A stretch of DNA of 64,000 bases. Origin: Hirudo medicinalis. Taxonomy: Eukaryota > Annelida > Clitellata > Hirudinida > Hirudinidae. Below are positions 39,362 through 50,453 of the stretch, one piece after another. The stretch is from positions 26,464-90,463 of the forward strand of contig MPNW01000250.1 of assembly GCA_011800805.1 (NCBI GenBank), in the 5' to 3' direction. Made by a program: the position numbers and the translations under genes. Each line of letters opens with the position of its first letter. Position 1 is the first letter of the stretch. The notes below the pieces were generated by a model, which did not search any database, had not been told where the DNA came from, and saw nothing but the letters and a program-made list of their open reading frames with translations.

Positions 39362-39780
39362 GTTTAGGTTTTAATTAAAAATAATTTTATGGTTGTTAAT
39401 GTCTGCATGTTTATGTTGTGGCAGAAATTCTTTGTTGACGACGGTTGCCCAGCAAATTATATTTTGATAGATGCGATTATTCAGGATTTCAGGGCTTAAA
39501 TTCTGACAAATAATTTTTAATATTCCTTTAATTGTGTGATTAGGCCGGTACAATATGATGAATAGTGAAGACACTTGCCTTGATTTGAAGACGCAGGACG
39601 TGAAAGTTTTAAAAACTTGTACAATGGAAGATTTCTCACAAGTGCAAATATTGTAATCTTAATTGTATTTAATGGCCTCTTATAATTTTATAAATAATTA
39701 AAGAAAAAATCTTCATTTAAAAATCTTACATTTCTAACACTTGACGAGCAAATTTGAAAATGCAGATAATACCAAAGACA
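39362..39780 (+). pseudogene. Partial duplicate of the 5' end of AK7
   Basis: This segment aligns along its length with about 44690-45115, the region from upstream of AK7 exon 1 into exon 2. Shared runs include TTGACGACGGTTG, GTGAAGACACTTGC and GATTTGAAGACGCA. The exon 1 copy (from about 39559) has lost roughly ten bases inside GTTTTCATAAACTGCATC, which shifts the frame. The exon 2 acceptor CCAG has decayed to CTAAC. Later AK7 exons are missing. It is a truncated, disabled copy. Confidence 0.85.
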
Positions 39781-39931
39781 TGAGAGAACTGCAATTGCAT
39801 CTGAGATGATAAATGGAGGTCGCAAAAGAAATTAAAATTCCGTACTGATTGATTACAAATATTTGAAATCACTGATCAATCGTTGACAAAATGATTCAGA
39901 ACCATTAAAAAGCTACGAGAACAAGATATGT

Positions 39932-39937
39932 TTTATT
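39932..39937 (-). terminator. Poly(A) signal of the RING gene
   Basis: TTTATT on the plus strand is AATAAA on the minus strand, about 40 bases past the stop codon of the RING protein gene. The assignment rests on motif and position only. Confidence 0.45.
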
Positions 39938-39976
39938 GATCAGTTGAGGGAAAGAAAGGCTCACATCAATAAGATA

Positions 39977-41186
39977 TCAATATCTTGTATTAAATTTGTC
40001 TAAATAAGTAGGCCAAATTTTTAGAAATGTATCATTTATGAGGATTTCGTCAGGATTCTCTGGACAACTTCTGTAGTTTGATATATTATGGTCAGGCAGA
40101 GTCAGAGGCTGGTCATTTGTGATACTCCTATATTTAATCCGACTTGAATTAAATTTCAGAAACCCATATGATTTCTGGATAAGTAATGCACAATTAATTT
40201 TTTCGGATCTTCGAAATATTAGGTATCTGAGTCTTGGCTGTATTCTCTCATAGAGTTCCGGGATTGGTGAAGTGATTTCTAAATGCAGCCGTTCTACAGT
40301 TTCATCGGCATAATCTTCATCGAAAACGAAATCATCGTCGATAAGTTGTTCCCTTGAAAGCAAGACTTGCATGTCCACATCTTCAAAAGTGTGGTATATT
40401 ATTGTTCTGAAGGTCTCCTCTCTCTTAATTTTATAAAGAATATAATTCGGTCCGAAATATTCGACACGTTTCCTGTTCGAAGTAGCGAGATTAGATCGAC
40501 ATTTATAACCTATTTTCTCTCGTAGTAATGTGTCGACAAAAGTAGGCCATTGAGGGTTGAGCAACTCCAAAATCTCGTTGAGGTGAGGGTCGTTCTGAAA
40601 GCAGTTTAAATGTTCTCCGAAAAGGTCTTGTTTGGCATCACCTTTAAAACTCTTTGTGGTATGCAATGCACTATGCGATACTTCGCGACAAACCGCGCAG
40701 AAATGGATACTTTTATTGTAGTTTTTCTGACTGAAAATAAAATAAACTTTTATTTATATTATAATATGAAATAGCTAAGATAGATTTTCCATCTACAATA
40801 AGTTTAGTTCTTTAGATTAAATTATTGTAAAATAGATAAGGCGTTTATCGAAATACTAGTTTTTACATTTTTAACCAATCCTGCCATCTTTCATTGCAGG
40901 TAGCACAACAGATGTGGTTGCATTCGTTTAATAATGTTATTTCTTTATTGTCCAAATCTTCCAAACATATCGGACATTGTTGCAATATTTCACCATCCGA
41001 GTCGATCGTGTGCAATTTTCCCTGACAATAAGGATTGTCGCATTTGCTTCGAAAACACTTGGATGGAATCTGTTGGAATGAGCTATTATCGTCTGACTTC
41101 GAATTCTCATTTTCTGGTGTTTCGCATTTATCAAATGGAGTCGTTTCTCTATTCTTCGCGACAGTGTCATCCCTTGAATCTTCCAT
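39977..41186 (-). CDS. C3HC4 RING-finger protein, family unknown
   Basis: Two exons: 40867-41186 (106 codons plus two bases) and 39977-40730, joined in phase 2 (AAAAAT then GTAAAA; TTTTCAG), giving about 357 residues. The splice completes a RING: C71, C74, C89, H91, C94 and C97 in exon 1 (CPICLEDL ... CNHICCATC), then C118 and C121 (FCAVC) in exon 2. Such domains usually act as E3 ubiquitin ligases. The N-terminus is polar, with four Cys at 44-54 (KCFRSKCDNPYC). The 230 residues after the RING are charged and rich in Leu, Tyr and Arg, with no TM segment and no domain I recognise. The exon junction restoring the last Cys pair is strong support for the gene. The substrate is unknown. Confidence 0.8.
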
Positions 41187-42351
41187 TCTGAATTTGTTAT
41201 ATTATTAAACTTATACGAAAAAGGCGCTGGTTTAGAAATTAAAAATATAATAATAGATTATTATATTATTCTAATATAATACGAATTCGTCGTTCAAATG
41301 ATGCATGCTTTAATTCCTAGCCTTAATTCTTTTCTCCTTTGATAAATCAACTTTAAAAAGATGACAAATATTGTGAGATGACTTTATAAATTTTAAATAT
41401 CAATATAAATTTGGATGTAAATAAGTTTATTTAAAATATTTTAAAACTGATTGAATTTATATCATTTTGCAGTAAAAGATATATAGTTAAAGTATATTTC
41501 AATTCCGAAAAAAAAGTTTGACCAAATTTAAAAGAGATTTCGTTATAATTTAGTTCACGCTCAATCATTTTCATTATTCACGAGTAGGAGAAAGGGGATT
41601 TCGAGACTTCATGAACACCTCAAACCTTTCAAGAACAATTTCGGAGAGTTGCTATGGGATCGTTACTTCGTGATAACAATTTCACTACATCCTGTCCTGA
41701 TACCATTACTAACCAATTCCATGCGTTTGCCTTGAGCATGTTCTAAATATCAACATATCTTGTTGGCTACAACATGATATCTGTAAGAGCCATCATGAAT
41801 TGCTGGGTTGGTGGACGAAAAATAATTTTAAAATTGTTTTTTGTTGGAGCGGAACACCATTTGCCTCTCCCTGATTATCTTTCTGATTATGTTTCTTTTT
41901 CTTTTTAATTAATAAAATATTTTTAATAAAATTAAGTTAAGCAAAGTTAATTCTAGTAAAAAAAAATATACACTAAGTGAGATGACACTCTACTATAAAT
42001 TAGTTTTAGATTCAAACTTTGTTAAACCAGACAAAGAACATAAACAATGAGCTGACGTTTGTAGCGGAACAATATAAATTCAAAATCAATTAAATTGAAT
42101 TTATTACATGCAATATTCGGTGTCTTTGGAGTGAAGCTCCTATGACCACATTTAGCTCTAAAGCAGCGCGATCGCAATCTCACAAACGCGTCTCAATCTC
42201 TCAATCGACGAGCACCACTCGCTTCCGTAATTGCTTTTAATCATTTGGTGGGCGGAGATTTTGGCTTATATCCTATTGCGTTAGGCTGAGTTCGATAAAT
42301 TTTGAAAAAGAGTTCACATATTGCGTTACGTTGCTTGACAGTTCGAAGATA
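41187..42351. other. AT-rich spacer
   Basis: No coding exon, RNA gene or known repeat could be supported. It lies between two divergent genes and should carry their promoters. Confidence 0.55.
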
Positions 42352-42797
42352 ATGGATGCCATAGCAAACCTTGATCAAGATATCGTTGATATTTTAAATA
42401 TTGGTTCAGAATTCTTAGCAACGTATCAGAGCTACCAACAGCATGTGATGCAACTGGGGAGAGAAACGGATCAGCTGCGTGCAGGAATGAATAATATTGG
42501 AGCCTCAGTAAGAGAACTGAAAAATATGCTGGAGGCTAATGATATCGACACTCAAGACTTCAGCGAATCACAAATTATAAACGCCGGTCGACAAGCACTG
42601 GAATCAAAAATGAATGTGATTCAACAAAACGCCTTTGTTATCAATGACTTGCGACTGTTTTCAAACGTCTGCTGACAACCTATGGATTCGACTTCAGTAA
42701 CCTCAGTGATCCAGAAATTATGATGGAGAGCTCCAGATTCTTGGAAGGCAAATTGTCACTTTTGGTGGGTACTGAGTACCTGCTTCAGAAGCTTTGA
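42352..42797 (+). CDS. Unrecognised helical protein with an internal repeat, frameshifted
   Basis: The frame begins MDAIANLDQDIVDIL and is open to 42675. It could also start seven codons earlier. After 42650 the reading continues in another frame as LLTTYGFDFSNLSDPE to a stop at 42795-42797. The shift is at or near the TTTT of 42657-42660, where one extra T would restore one frame of about 148 codons. The two parts look like repeats: MLEANDIDTQDFSESQIINA and LLTTYGFDFSNLSDPEIMME, each followed by a basic helix with LESK or LEGK. The composition suggests coiled-coil or helical bundles. I do not recognise the family. It lies close to the assembly gap, so sequence error is as likely as gene decay. 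Confidence 0.5.
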
Positions 42798-43050
42798 TAC
42801 TTCACGTGATATTAATATCATGAGGGAGCAACTTATTATAGACTTCATGTGGACTACATTGACTATTATTATCGTGGAGAGTATTATTCTTGGAACTGTG
42901 AACTATAAGAATGAATGTCCATAGACTATTCATAAAAGTGAATTGAATGTTTGAGAAAACATTCCTAGACACCTGATGACTTCCTCTTCAATGAAACTAG
43001 AAAGTGATCCAAAAGACAAATCACAAGCAGCTAAACAGATGAATAGACAA

Positions 43051-43378
43051 NNNNNNNNNNNNNNNNNNNNNNNNNNNNNNNNNNNNNNNNNNNNNNNNNN
43101 NNNNNNNNNNNNNNNNNNNNNNNNNNNNNNNNNNNNNNNNNNNNNNNNNNNNNNNNNNNNNNNNNNNNNNNNNNNNNNNNNNNNNNNNNNNNNNNNNNNN
43201 NNNNNNNNNNNNNNNNNNNNNNNNNNNNNNNNNNNNNNNNNNNNNNNNNNNNNNNNNNNNNNNNNNNNNNNNNNNNNNNNNNNNNNNNNNNNNNNNNNNN
43301 NNNNNNNNNNNNNNNNNNNNNNNNNNNNNNNNNNNNNNNNNNNNNNNNNNNNNNNNNNNNNNNNNNNNNNNNNNNNNN
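43051..43378. other. Assembly gap (328 N)
   Basis: A run of N replaces sequence here. An open frame runs into the gap from the left (codons from 42976), but its content is unknown. Repeats on both sides may have caused the gap. Confidence 0.99.
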
Positions 43379-43852
43379 TGGTCAGGTGGTTGCACTTACA
43401 TAATTGGAAATCACTGGAAGTCAGAATTGACGATAATGAGGGATTGACTATATTTCCTCTATGGTAGACGTCTCATGATTTCTTTAAAGGCATGAAAATT
43501 TCGAACTGCTACTTGAGTTAATGTTCCAATCATAATGCTTAAGAGGGTGAAAAAGTAATGAGCAAACTGGTTTACCATTAGGCTGGTTTTCTGCGTTCAT
43601 CCTTATTTCTGTTGTTATGCCTTGAATGACTTTAATTTAGTGTAATGACGTTTTCAATAGAACTTGAAACTGATTCTGCCCCAGAAAACCCCGGTAACAA
43701 AAGTCACAGTTCTAGGGAACCTGCCTAAACCGAGATGACTAGTATCAGTGCCTCTCACTGAAGAGTAGACATAGTTTGACCATCTTCGGACACAATGATG
43801 TCGACACTCACATCGAGCAACTAAGGTGAGTAGGGAAGTAAGAGTCACTTAG

Positions 43853-44012
43853 TGCAGGTTAGCCGAATGGATTGCATTCCTGCATGTGGTCGTAATAGCG
43901 ACAGTCGTAATGTGTCTTGTTCGCAACCCAGCCTGCGCCCTTGGGTAAGGGCGCTACATAAATGGTAGATCGATTAAAAAGTGCCTTCACATCTCATTCG
44001 GATACACAAGGC
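43853..44012 (+). mobile_element. tRNA-derived SINE, copy 2
   Basis: It begins GTGCAGGTTAGCCGAATGG, which contains a box-A-like TTAGCCGAATGG. It continues through CGACAGTCGTAATGTGTC and GTTCGCAACCC (box B with one change) to GGGCGCTACATAAATGG. The middle of the body is shorter than in copy 3, and the 3' end is diverged. Confidence 0.78.
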
Positions 44013-44281
44013 ACTCAAAAGATCACCTAAATACTTTATTTTGGGTGCCTTAAAAATTAATTATAAGTAATATTATCATCTGGAGAAACCTGAATGTCTC
44101 GGAGCTGCAAGTTCACATGATATGAATTCAGCATTGAACATCGGAATGACAACGAGGGCTGGTAACCATCAAAAATATGTAATCTAATGACAACCAGTGT
44201 ACTGAGTCACGAATACATTGTGAAAACATTTTTAAACAATAAAAACAAATGAAACTAAATCAAGTTTTATTAATGTGAGAC

Positions 44282-44630
44282 TAGGTATTTTGTGTTTTTT
44301 GCACAATTTATCAATGTCTGCTCTGACTGATGTGGTGACAACTCGAAGCTGAGTGTCACTGACCAGATGTTCATCTGTGAGCTGTCTTCAGTATCTGTCT
44401 TAAGTAAATTTCATTCTTGAGAGCTGCTTACAATGTGTGCCAAAAAGTGATGTAAATTTTCTAGCAAATTTGGTTGCTTTCCACAAACATAATTTTTGTA
44501 GAAAGTAACCAAGTTATTGCTGTCATATGTTCTTCTGAAGTCCATGTCAGACCGTAAATATATCAGTTCCATTTGATAGTAATGAGGACTGCCTTCAAGT
44601 GACATATCAAATGGTGCTTAATTTAGATTA
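44282..44630 (-). pseudogene. hAT-superfamily transposase C-terminal remnant
   Basis: Read on the minus strand it gives PFDMSLEGSPHYYQMELIY, then a FYKNYV segment, then after a frameshift FGTHCKQLSRMKF, two stops, and LTDEHLVSDTQLRVVTTS ending near KKHKI. The order NPF-QMELI-DL, FYKNY, LFGSTYxCE-FS and LTDEHL-LR is that of the C-terminal dimerisation region of hAT/ZBED-like transposases (GTF2IRD2 or SCAND3 type). The frameshift and stops show it is dead. Confidence 0.72.
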
Positions 44631-44855
44631 TGAAACATTACCATTTTCAGTCGTTGTTATTTTCTAGTTGCTCAGTAGAAACATTATCTTATGGTTGTTA
44701 TTTGTATGTTTATGTTGCGGCAGATACTATTCTTCGTTGACGACGGTTGTCCAGGAAGTTATATTTTGTTCTCAGGGTTTCAGGACTTAAATTCTGGCAA
44801 AACTAATTTTTAAGATTTTTCTATTTGTGTAATTAGGCGGGTTCGTGCCAATAAG

Positions 44856-47800
44856 ATGACTAGTGAAGACACTTGCTTTGATTTGAAGACGCAAGACGTG
44901 AAAGTTTTCATAAACTGCATCAACTTGTACAATGGAAGATTTCTCTCACAAGTACAAATGTTTTAATTCTTAATAACATGTATATAATGAACTCTTATAA
45001 TCGTGTAAATAATGGAGAAGTCTAATTGGTGTAAGTCTTATCGGCTCCCAAATGGGCTAAAGTTCCACTACATTTCCAGCATTTGATGCGCAAATTTGAA
45101 AATGCAGAAAATACTATTCAGCGAAATGTCAAGATTGTTGGTACCCTGGATTCCAATAATAGTAATGGACATTCACCTCCCAATGCAGAAATCATTTCTG
45201 TTAGAATTCAATTTTGCAAGTTATTAAGCCCTCCACTTTTTAAATTCTTTTAAGGTATTAAAAGAGGATTTATGTTTTCCAGTTCAAAAATCTGAGTGAA
45301 CTGTTTGATAATATTAAGACCTGTGATGTTGTTGTGTACGATATAACTGAATCTCAGAGACAAGTAGAAGAAGCAGAGTCAATTGTGAAATGCAAGTGAC
45401 ATTTGAACTATAAATTTTACATGAATCCCAACTGAGTAGATAATTTATTGAATGTGTTGTGTAAGAATATCTTGAAATTTCACATTCATTGAAGGTCTGT
45501 GCAGTTGTCAAGAAGATGTCCAATGCAAGCTGTTTATTCTTGTGTCTACTGTAGGAACATGGGCATTGACAGAATGTATTGACGAGGTTCTTAACAATTT
45601 TTCATCACATAAGAAGGAAATAAATTTGGTTGTAATTCAGTTATAAAGTTTAAAATAATATCTAATAATTTTTGAGAATAAATGTATGCGCCCGATTGCC
45701 CAATGATGAATTAGTTGGCCTGCAAAAGCAACAATTAAACTTTTCAGGATGAACCAGATATGCCTCTCACAGAAGAAGATTTCAGGTCAAGGAAACCACA
45801 TGCACACTTCCATCGACAACTTCAACTGGAAAAAATGGTGATGAGGCTCAGAAAAAATGTGAGTTGATTTATTTTTTGTTTTAACTGATTTCAGTATAAA
45901 ATGTTTTTACTTTCAATGCATTCACATCTTCAGAACAAAGACTTGTTGAGTTGCGTGGTTGTCAGCGGGTTGGCTTACGGAGGAGGGGAAAATATTTTTA
46001 ATTTCCTGTTTAAGGCTTGTTTGCTCCTCAAATTTACTTTTAGACTTTAAATTTAAAATTTCAATTAAGAAAGTTTCAGTGGCTCCTTAGTGAATGTAAC
46101 TCAGATAAATGATTTTGTGACAGGTAGCATGGCAAAAGGACTGCCCCTTACCTCTCTACGGCTGCGGAACGAACCTGCTTCCGACGATCCACGTAAATGA
46201 TCTCGCAAAGTCGGTTAAATCGTCAAGTTATCACTTTTAAAATCAAAAGCACAATTTACAAGTGGCTCGTGTGGCTGCCTTCCATCCTGCGGAAAAGGTT
46301 TAATTACTTGTAATTTCCAACAGAATAATTGCAACCATTATTGAAGAGAAACCAAAGAGCAGATACATATTGGCCATCGATAACTCTCAACATACTTACC
46401 AAGAAATCACCGAGGTTTCTAAATTGTGTTAAATTACATTAAATTAAATTATTCAGAATATATCACATGATATCATAGGTAGCATGATAGAATGAAATAT
46501 TTTTCAATTCATAGAGATATTTACTGCTCATAAATTTTGTAAATAAAATGTCTTGCGATTAATTTTAATTCTTATCTTTAAATTTCTTCAATTTGTTAAT
46601 GTGTCCTCCATACAGGCGATTGCCAAGCATCTCTCGATAGGGAAGGTTCTGGAACGCCCTCAAGTCGATGCCTTTCTTAATGAAGATTTGACGGTTTGTT
46701 TACCATTTGAAAATAGTCGTTATTTATTGTCATGTCCCCTTTGGATGTTTACTTCATCAAGAATAAACTTTCAAATTGTTGATTGTAAGTGTCACTAATT
46801 TGCATCTTTCTAAAGCAGTTGTCAAAAAACATAATTTAAAAACTTTAATACATGATACTTTCTACGAACATTTTTGTGCAATTGCTTTAGAATAATTTTC
46901 AGCGATCATGTTCACATTCGATATGCCTCGCTCGGCACTTCCGTCAAAGTAAAATTGAATGCATTGACCTAATTAATTGACATGAAAGTACAAAAAGACT
47001 AGTACATGGAATTGTTTCAGCAAATGCAAATAGACCTGCTGAGTGTTGATCTATACATGGTGAATTCTCTCTTGGAAACTCATGGCATCGAATTGGAATT
47101 TGGAGGAGGAATGATCGAAAACTTGGACCCAATCACTCAGTCGTACAGGGATTATCGGAATCTACCGGTCGGCAAAGTGAAGTTATCATTGATAAGACAT
47201 AGAAAAATATTTTATATTATTTATAACTAAGTTCATAGTCTACATTATTTAATGTAATATAATTTAACATATGTGTTACATTTTGTGACATTGTATGAGG
47301 ATTTAAAGTGATTCTCTTCAAGTCTGCATTTTTTTCGTTTAAACTAATAATTATATTTTATCTAATAAATATTTCTACTACTATAATTTGGATTATTATT
47401 AAGTTAAGCATGCAATGATTTACAAATACGCTAATTTGCATAATTTAATCAGCTCCTGCAAATCATTATCCATGGACCCCCATGTTCAGGCAAAACAACC
47501 ATCTCAGAGCAGTTGTCAAAGATGCTAAATGCTCCAACCTTTAACCTCAATGACATGAAGAGTGATCCAATTTCTGAAATTGTTGGTGAAATTTGTCTTT
47601 CTTACAATTGTTTGAAGCAAACAAATAATGCTTAAAAGATTTAATGACTTTAAGTTGAAAATTATGTTCAATAAAATTCATCTTATGTGCTTCTTTTCTC
47701 TTAGATTACAAATGCATTATGTACCATATATTTTATTTTACTGAATACCTTTACAAACCTAAATCATTCTTTGTTTTTCAATTTTAGATGAAAAAGTTGT

Positions 47801-49536
47801 CATTTTGTCCTGAACCTGTGAGCACAGATGGGGAGAAGCAGGTTGAAGTTGATGAAGAGAAGATGGAGCTTTCAAAACTTTTTGGAGAAATTAGGACAGT
47901 ATCTTCTCATGGGATGGAAATTGAAAATGACCTCCTCATGAGGATTATGAAGCAGGTGCTTTCTACAAAACTGTGCAAAGTTCACGGTTTCATCCTTGAT
48001 GGATTCCCTGAGATGATGGAGCAGGCACAACAACTTTTCCAAGGTAGCATTTTCTTATTTCTTTCACCATCAACTTTTGCCTTTTGTCTCCAGATAAAGA
48101 TTTTTAGAGATGCTCATCATAATTTTCTTTCAAGTAAGAAGTTATTTTTAATTATTTCCAGAGTCAGCTGAAAATACCCAAGTGTCGGATCACATTGGTG
48201 AAGGAGTAGAAATTAAAAACAGGCTCATCTTCAACTTGAATCCATCGGATTCCTATTATTACGACTCTGTTTTAAATCTTTCCGAGAGAGCCTTCCAGGA
48301 TTCCAGGTTGTCACCGGAGCTGCTGAACAAGCGATTGGCGGAATATAAATCTTCTGCTGACCATAAATTGGTCCTGGAGCACCTGGAGAAGTGTTCCTTC
48401 CAATCTGTTGAAATTGGCAAGTTATATTTATTTTTTATATTTACTTACTTGTGATGTTGTGTTTATATTTTGAAATTTTGTGAAATCTGTTTTCTAGATG
48501 TCTCCTGCATGAACTCAGAAGCATTGTGCAACATTATTCAATATCTGCCTCCCATGGGTTGTTGATTTTCTCAGCATAATTTTTGATAAGAATTTTACCT
48601 TCTGTTTTTAAATTAATTCTCTTTCAAATCAATTCATCTTTTGACTGATTATTACAACTTCACTGTATGTGCTTGAAAAGATTTTGGAAAACAAGTTGGT
48701 CGCAGTGGATGTGGTCCACAAATTTCCTGTGGTGCAACAGTTGATGTGGCTGTTCTCGACTCTGAGGATAAATTCAATGAAGCACTAGAAACGTGCAACA
48801 GAATGGTAAGCGATTACAGACGAATGCAAAATTTCTTAAAAATTTCAATATTAGTTTTAACCATAAGACCAAAAACACATAGAGAAAATGATTTGCTTTA
48901 AATATTAAGTTTAAAATCAGTTAAATTAAACATATTTTGAATTTATTTTGCTCAACTTTGATCCTCAGTTAATTAAACTTATGTAAGAGGTTATTTGTGA
49001 TTACATACAAAAGCAACTTAATTAAATTTTAAAATGTAAAAAAAAACATCACTCCCCCATCATTAGAAATCCAAAACCTTTCACATGATTGAGGAGGAAA
49101 AGTACTGCTTAAACACAGCAAGCTCCGTCTACTACAAGTACTTGTCTGAGAAATTTCTTCAGAGATGTGCAAAAGGAATAAACAAGTGCTATGCTGAAGA
49201 TCCTTGTGATCCCGTTGAATTTCTGGTTAGCGTTAGGAATGTTCATCAATTTTTTTTTTAGGCTTTTTTTTTTTAACTGGCTTTCAGTTTAGTTATTATA
49301 TTTATTACTGCAAGTAGCATTTTTGCTAATGTGGTTTAATGGGACAATTGTGTAATTACATCATCTTAAATTAGGTACTGTTTAAAGTAAATGTCACCTG
49401 GTTATGCATACCCTGGCTCTCTTAACCTGGATTGTGTTGGGATTGGCTATCATTTTACATGTGATTTGATGACTAGATTTGACCAAGCGATGTTTATTGT
49501 TTTCAGGCCAAATACATTTTTGAAGGATGTGACTAA
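44856..49536 (+). CDS. AK7: Adenylate kinase 7 (ciliary), with C-terminal Dpy-30 motif
   Basis: AK7 is a cilium/flagellum-associated nucleoside monophosphate kinase-like protein. Exons: 44856-44951, 45080-45199, 45283-45391, 45495-45586, 45748-45858, 45934-46014, 46124-46209, 46324-46414, 46616-46693, 47021-47176, 47453-47581, 47788-48043, 48162-48416, 48498-48557, 48681-48805, 49067-49225, 49507-49536, giving 677 residues; the human protein is about 720. The N-terminal half resembles an NAD-epimerase-like fold (CDVVVYDIT, LVSTVGTWAL, VVSGLAYGGGENIF, LPTIHVNDLA). The kinase domain has the P-loop GPPCSGKTT at about 348-356 and GFILDGFPE. The C-terminus YLSEKFLQRCAKGINKC with DPVEFL matches the Dpy-30 dimerisation motif. 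The long charged coiled coil of the vertebrate protein is shorter here. Three introns use GC donors. Confidence 0.93.
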
Positions 49537-49569
49537 ATTTCTCTAAGTTGCTGCAGGAATTTCTTGTTA

Positions 49570-49575
49570 AATAAA
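49570..49575 (+). terminator. AK7: Poly(A) signal of AK7
   Basis: AATAAA lies 34 bases after the AK7 stop codon. The assignment rests on motif and position only. Confidence 0.5.
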
Positions 49576-50453
49576 ATTGTCTGATGTGTCTCAAAACTTC
49601 CACTTGAAATTAATAAAAACGAAATGATTTTATATAGTGGGGGTTTAAATTAACTTAATTCCTTAAATTTATTCGAGCTAGAAAATATGTTCTAAATTGA
49701 GGTTCTGGGGTAGTCTTTGACGTCACTCAATAAAGAGGAATGCTACTGGCTTAATAAAGGTTAGGACTTGGGAGAGACGTCATTTCAGCTTTTCCGAGGG
49801 TGAAACCTTAACTCAACCTAGTGATATGCCTTCATCTCCCCCTGTTTGACGCCTTTGAGTCTGAGAAGCAAACAAACTTATTACGATCATCAGGCAATTG
49901 TGTAAAAGTAGTTGAAACTTTCGACTTGAATGTTTCTTTTCGCATATTGGGAGATAATAACTATTTTTAAGATCTTTCAGACATGGCACACTCTAGGGGC
50001 GACTCATAGCAGCTCTGACATGCGCAAGTAACGTGATGAAGTGGCATAACGAGAATAGAAGCAAAGGGGATGAAACTTTCCCTTTGGGCCATAAAATGTT
50101 AATGTGTTAACAAAAAAGTTTTTAAATTGTTCATAAAAAATGTTTCATGTACGCAATATTTTTCTAAAGTAAATTTTATTAAACTGCTAAACTAAGCGCT
50201 ATGCAATGTGTAATGTCGTGTCTTTCTACACAAGCACATTACCTCTTATTTACATTGTTTACGTTGTTCGTTTTGCCTGCTTGTGGTCGGACGGATGAAT
50301 TTCTCATTTTGTAATTTGGATTCGTCTAGTGGGCCTCAAGACTTTTATTATTATTATTAATTATGCACATGGATTTTATTTAAGAGGCTGGAAGTTTTGT
50401 GAAAGAAATCTTTTAATCTTTTTGAGCATATCTTAAATCAAACACACGTCAAA
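49576..50453. other. Spacer upstream of the MFS transporter gene
   Basis: No coding sequence is seen. A full CRE-type palindrome TGACGTCA lies at 49718-49725 and a related GACGTCAT at 49776-49783, some 670-740 bases before the transporter start. Their function is not shown by sequence alone. Confidence 0.5.

Larger units (their letters stand above)
43379..44855. other. Spacer with repeats upstream of AK7
   Basis: It contains a SINE and a hAT transposase remnant, annotated separately, then the AK7 5' flank, which is shared with the duplicate at 39362. Nothing else coding is seen. Confidence 0.6.
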
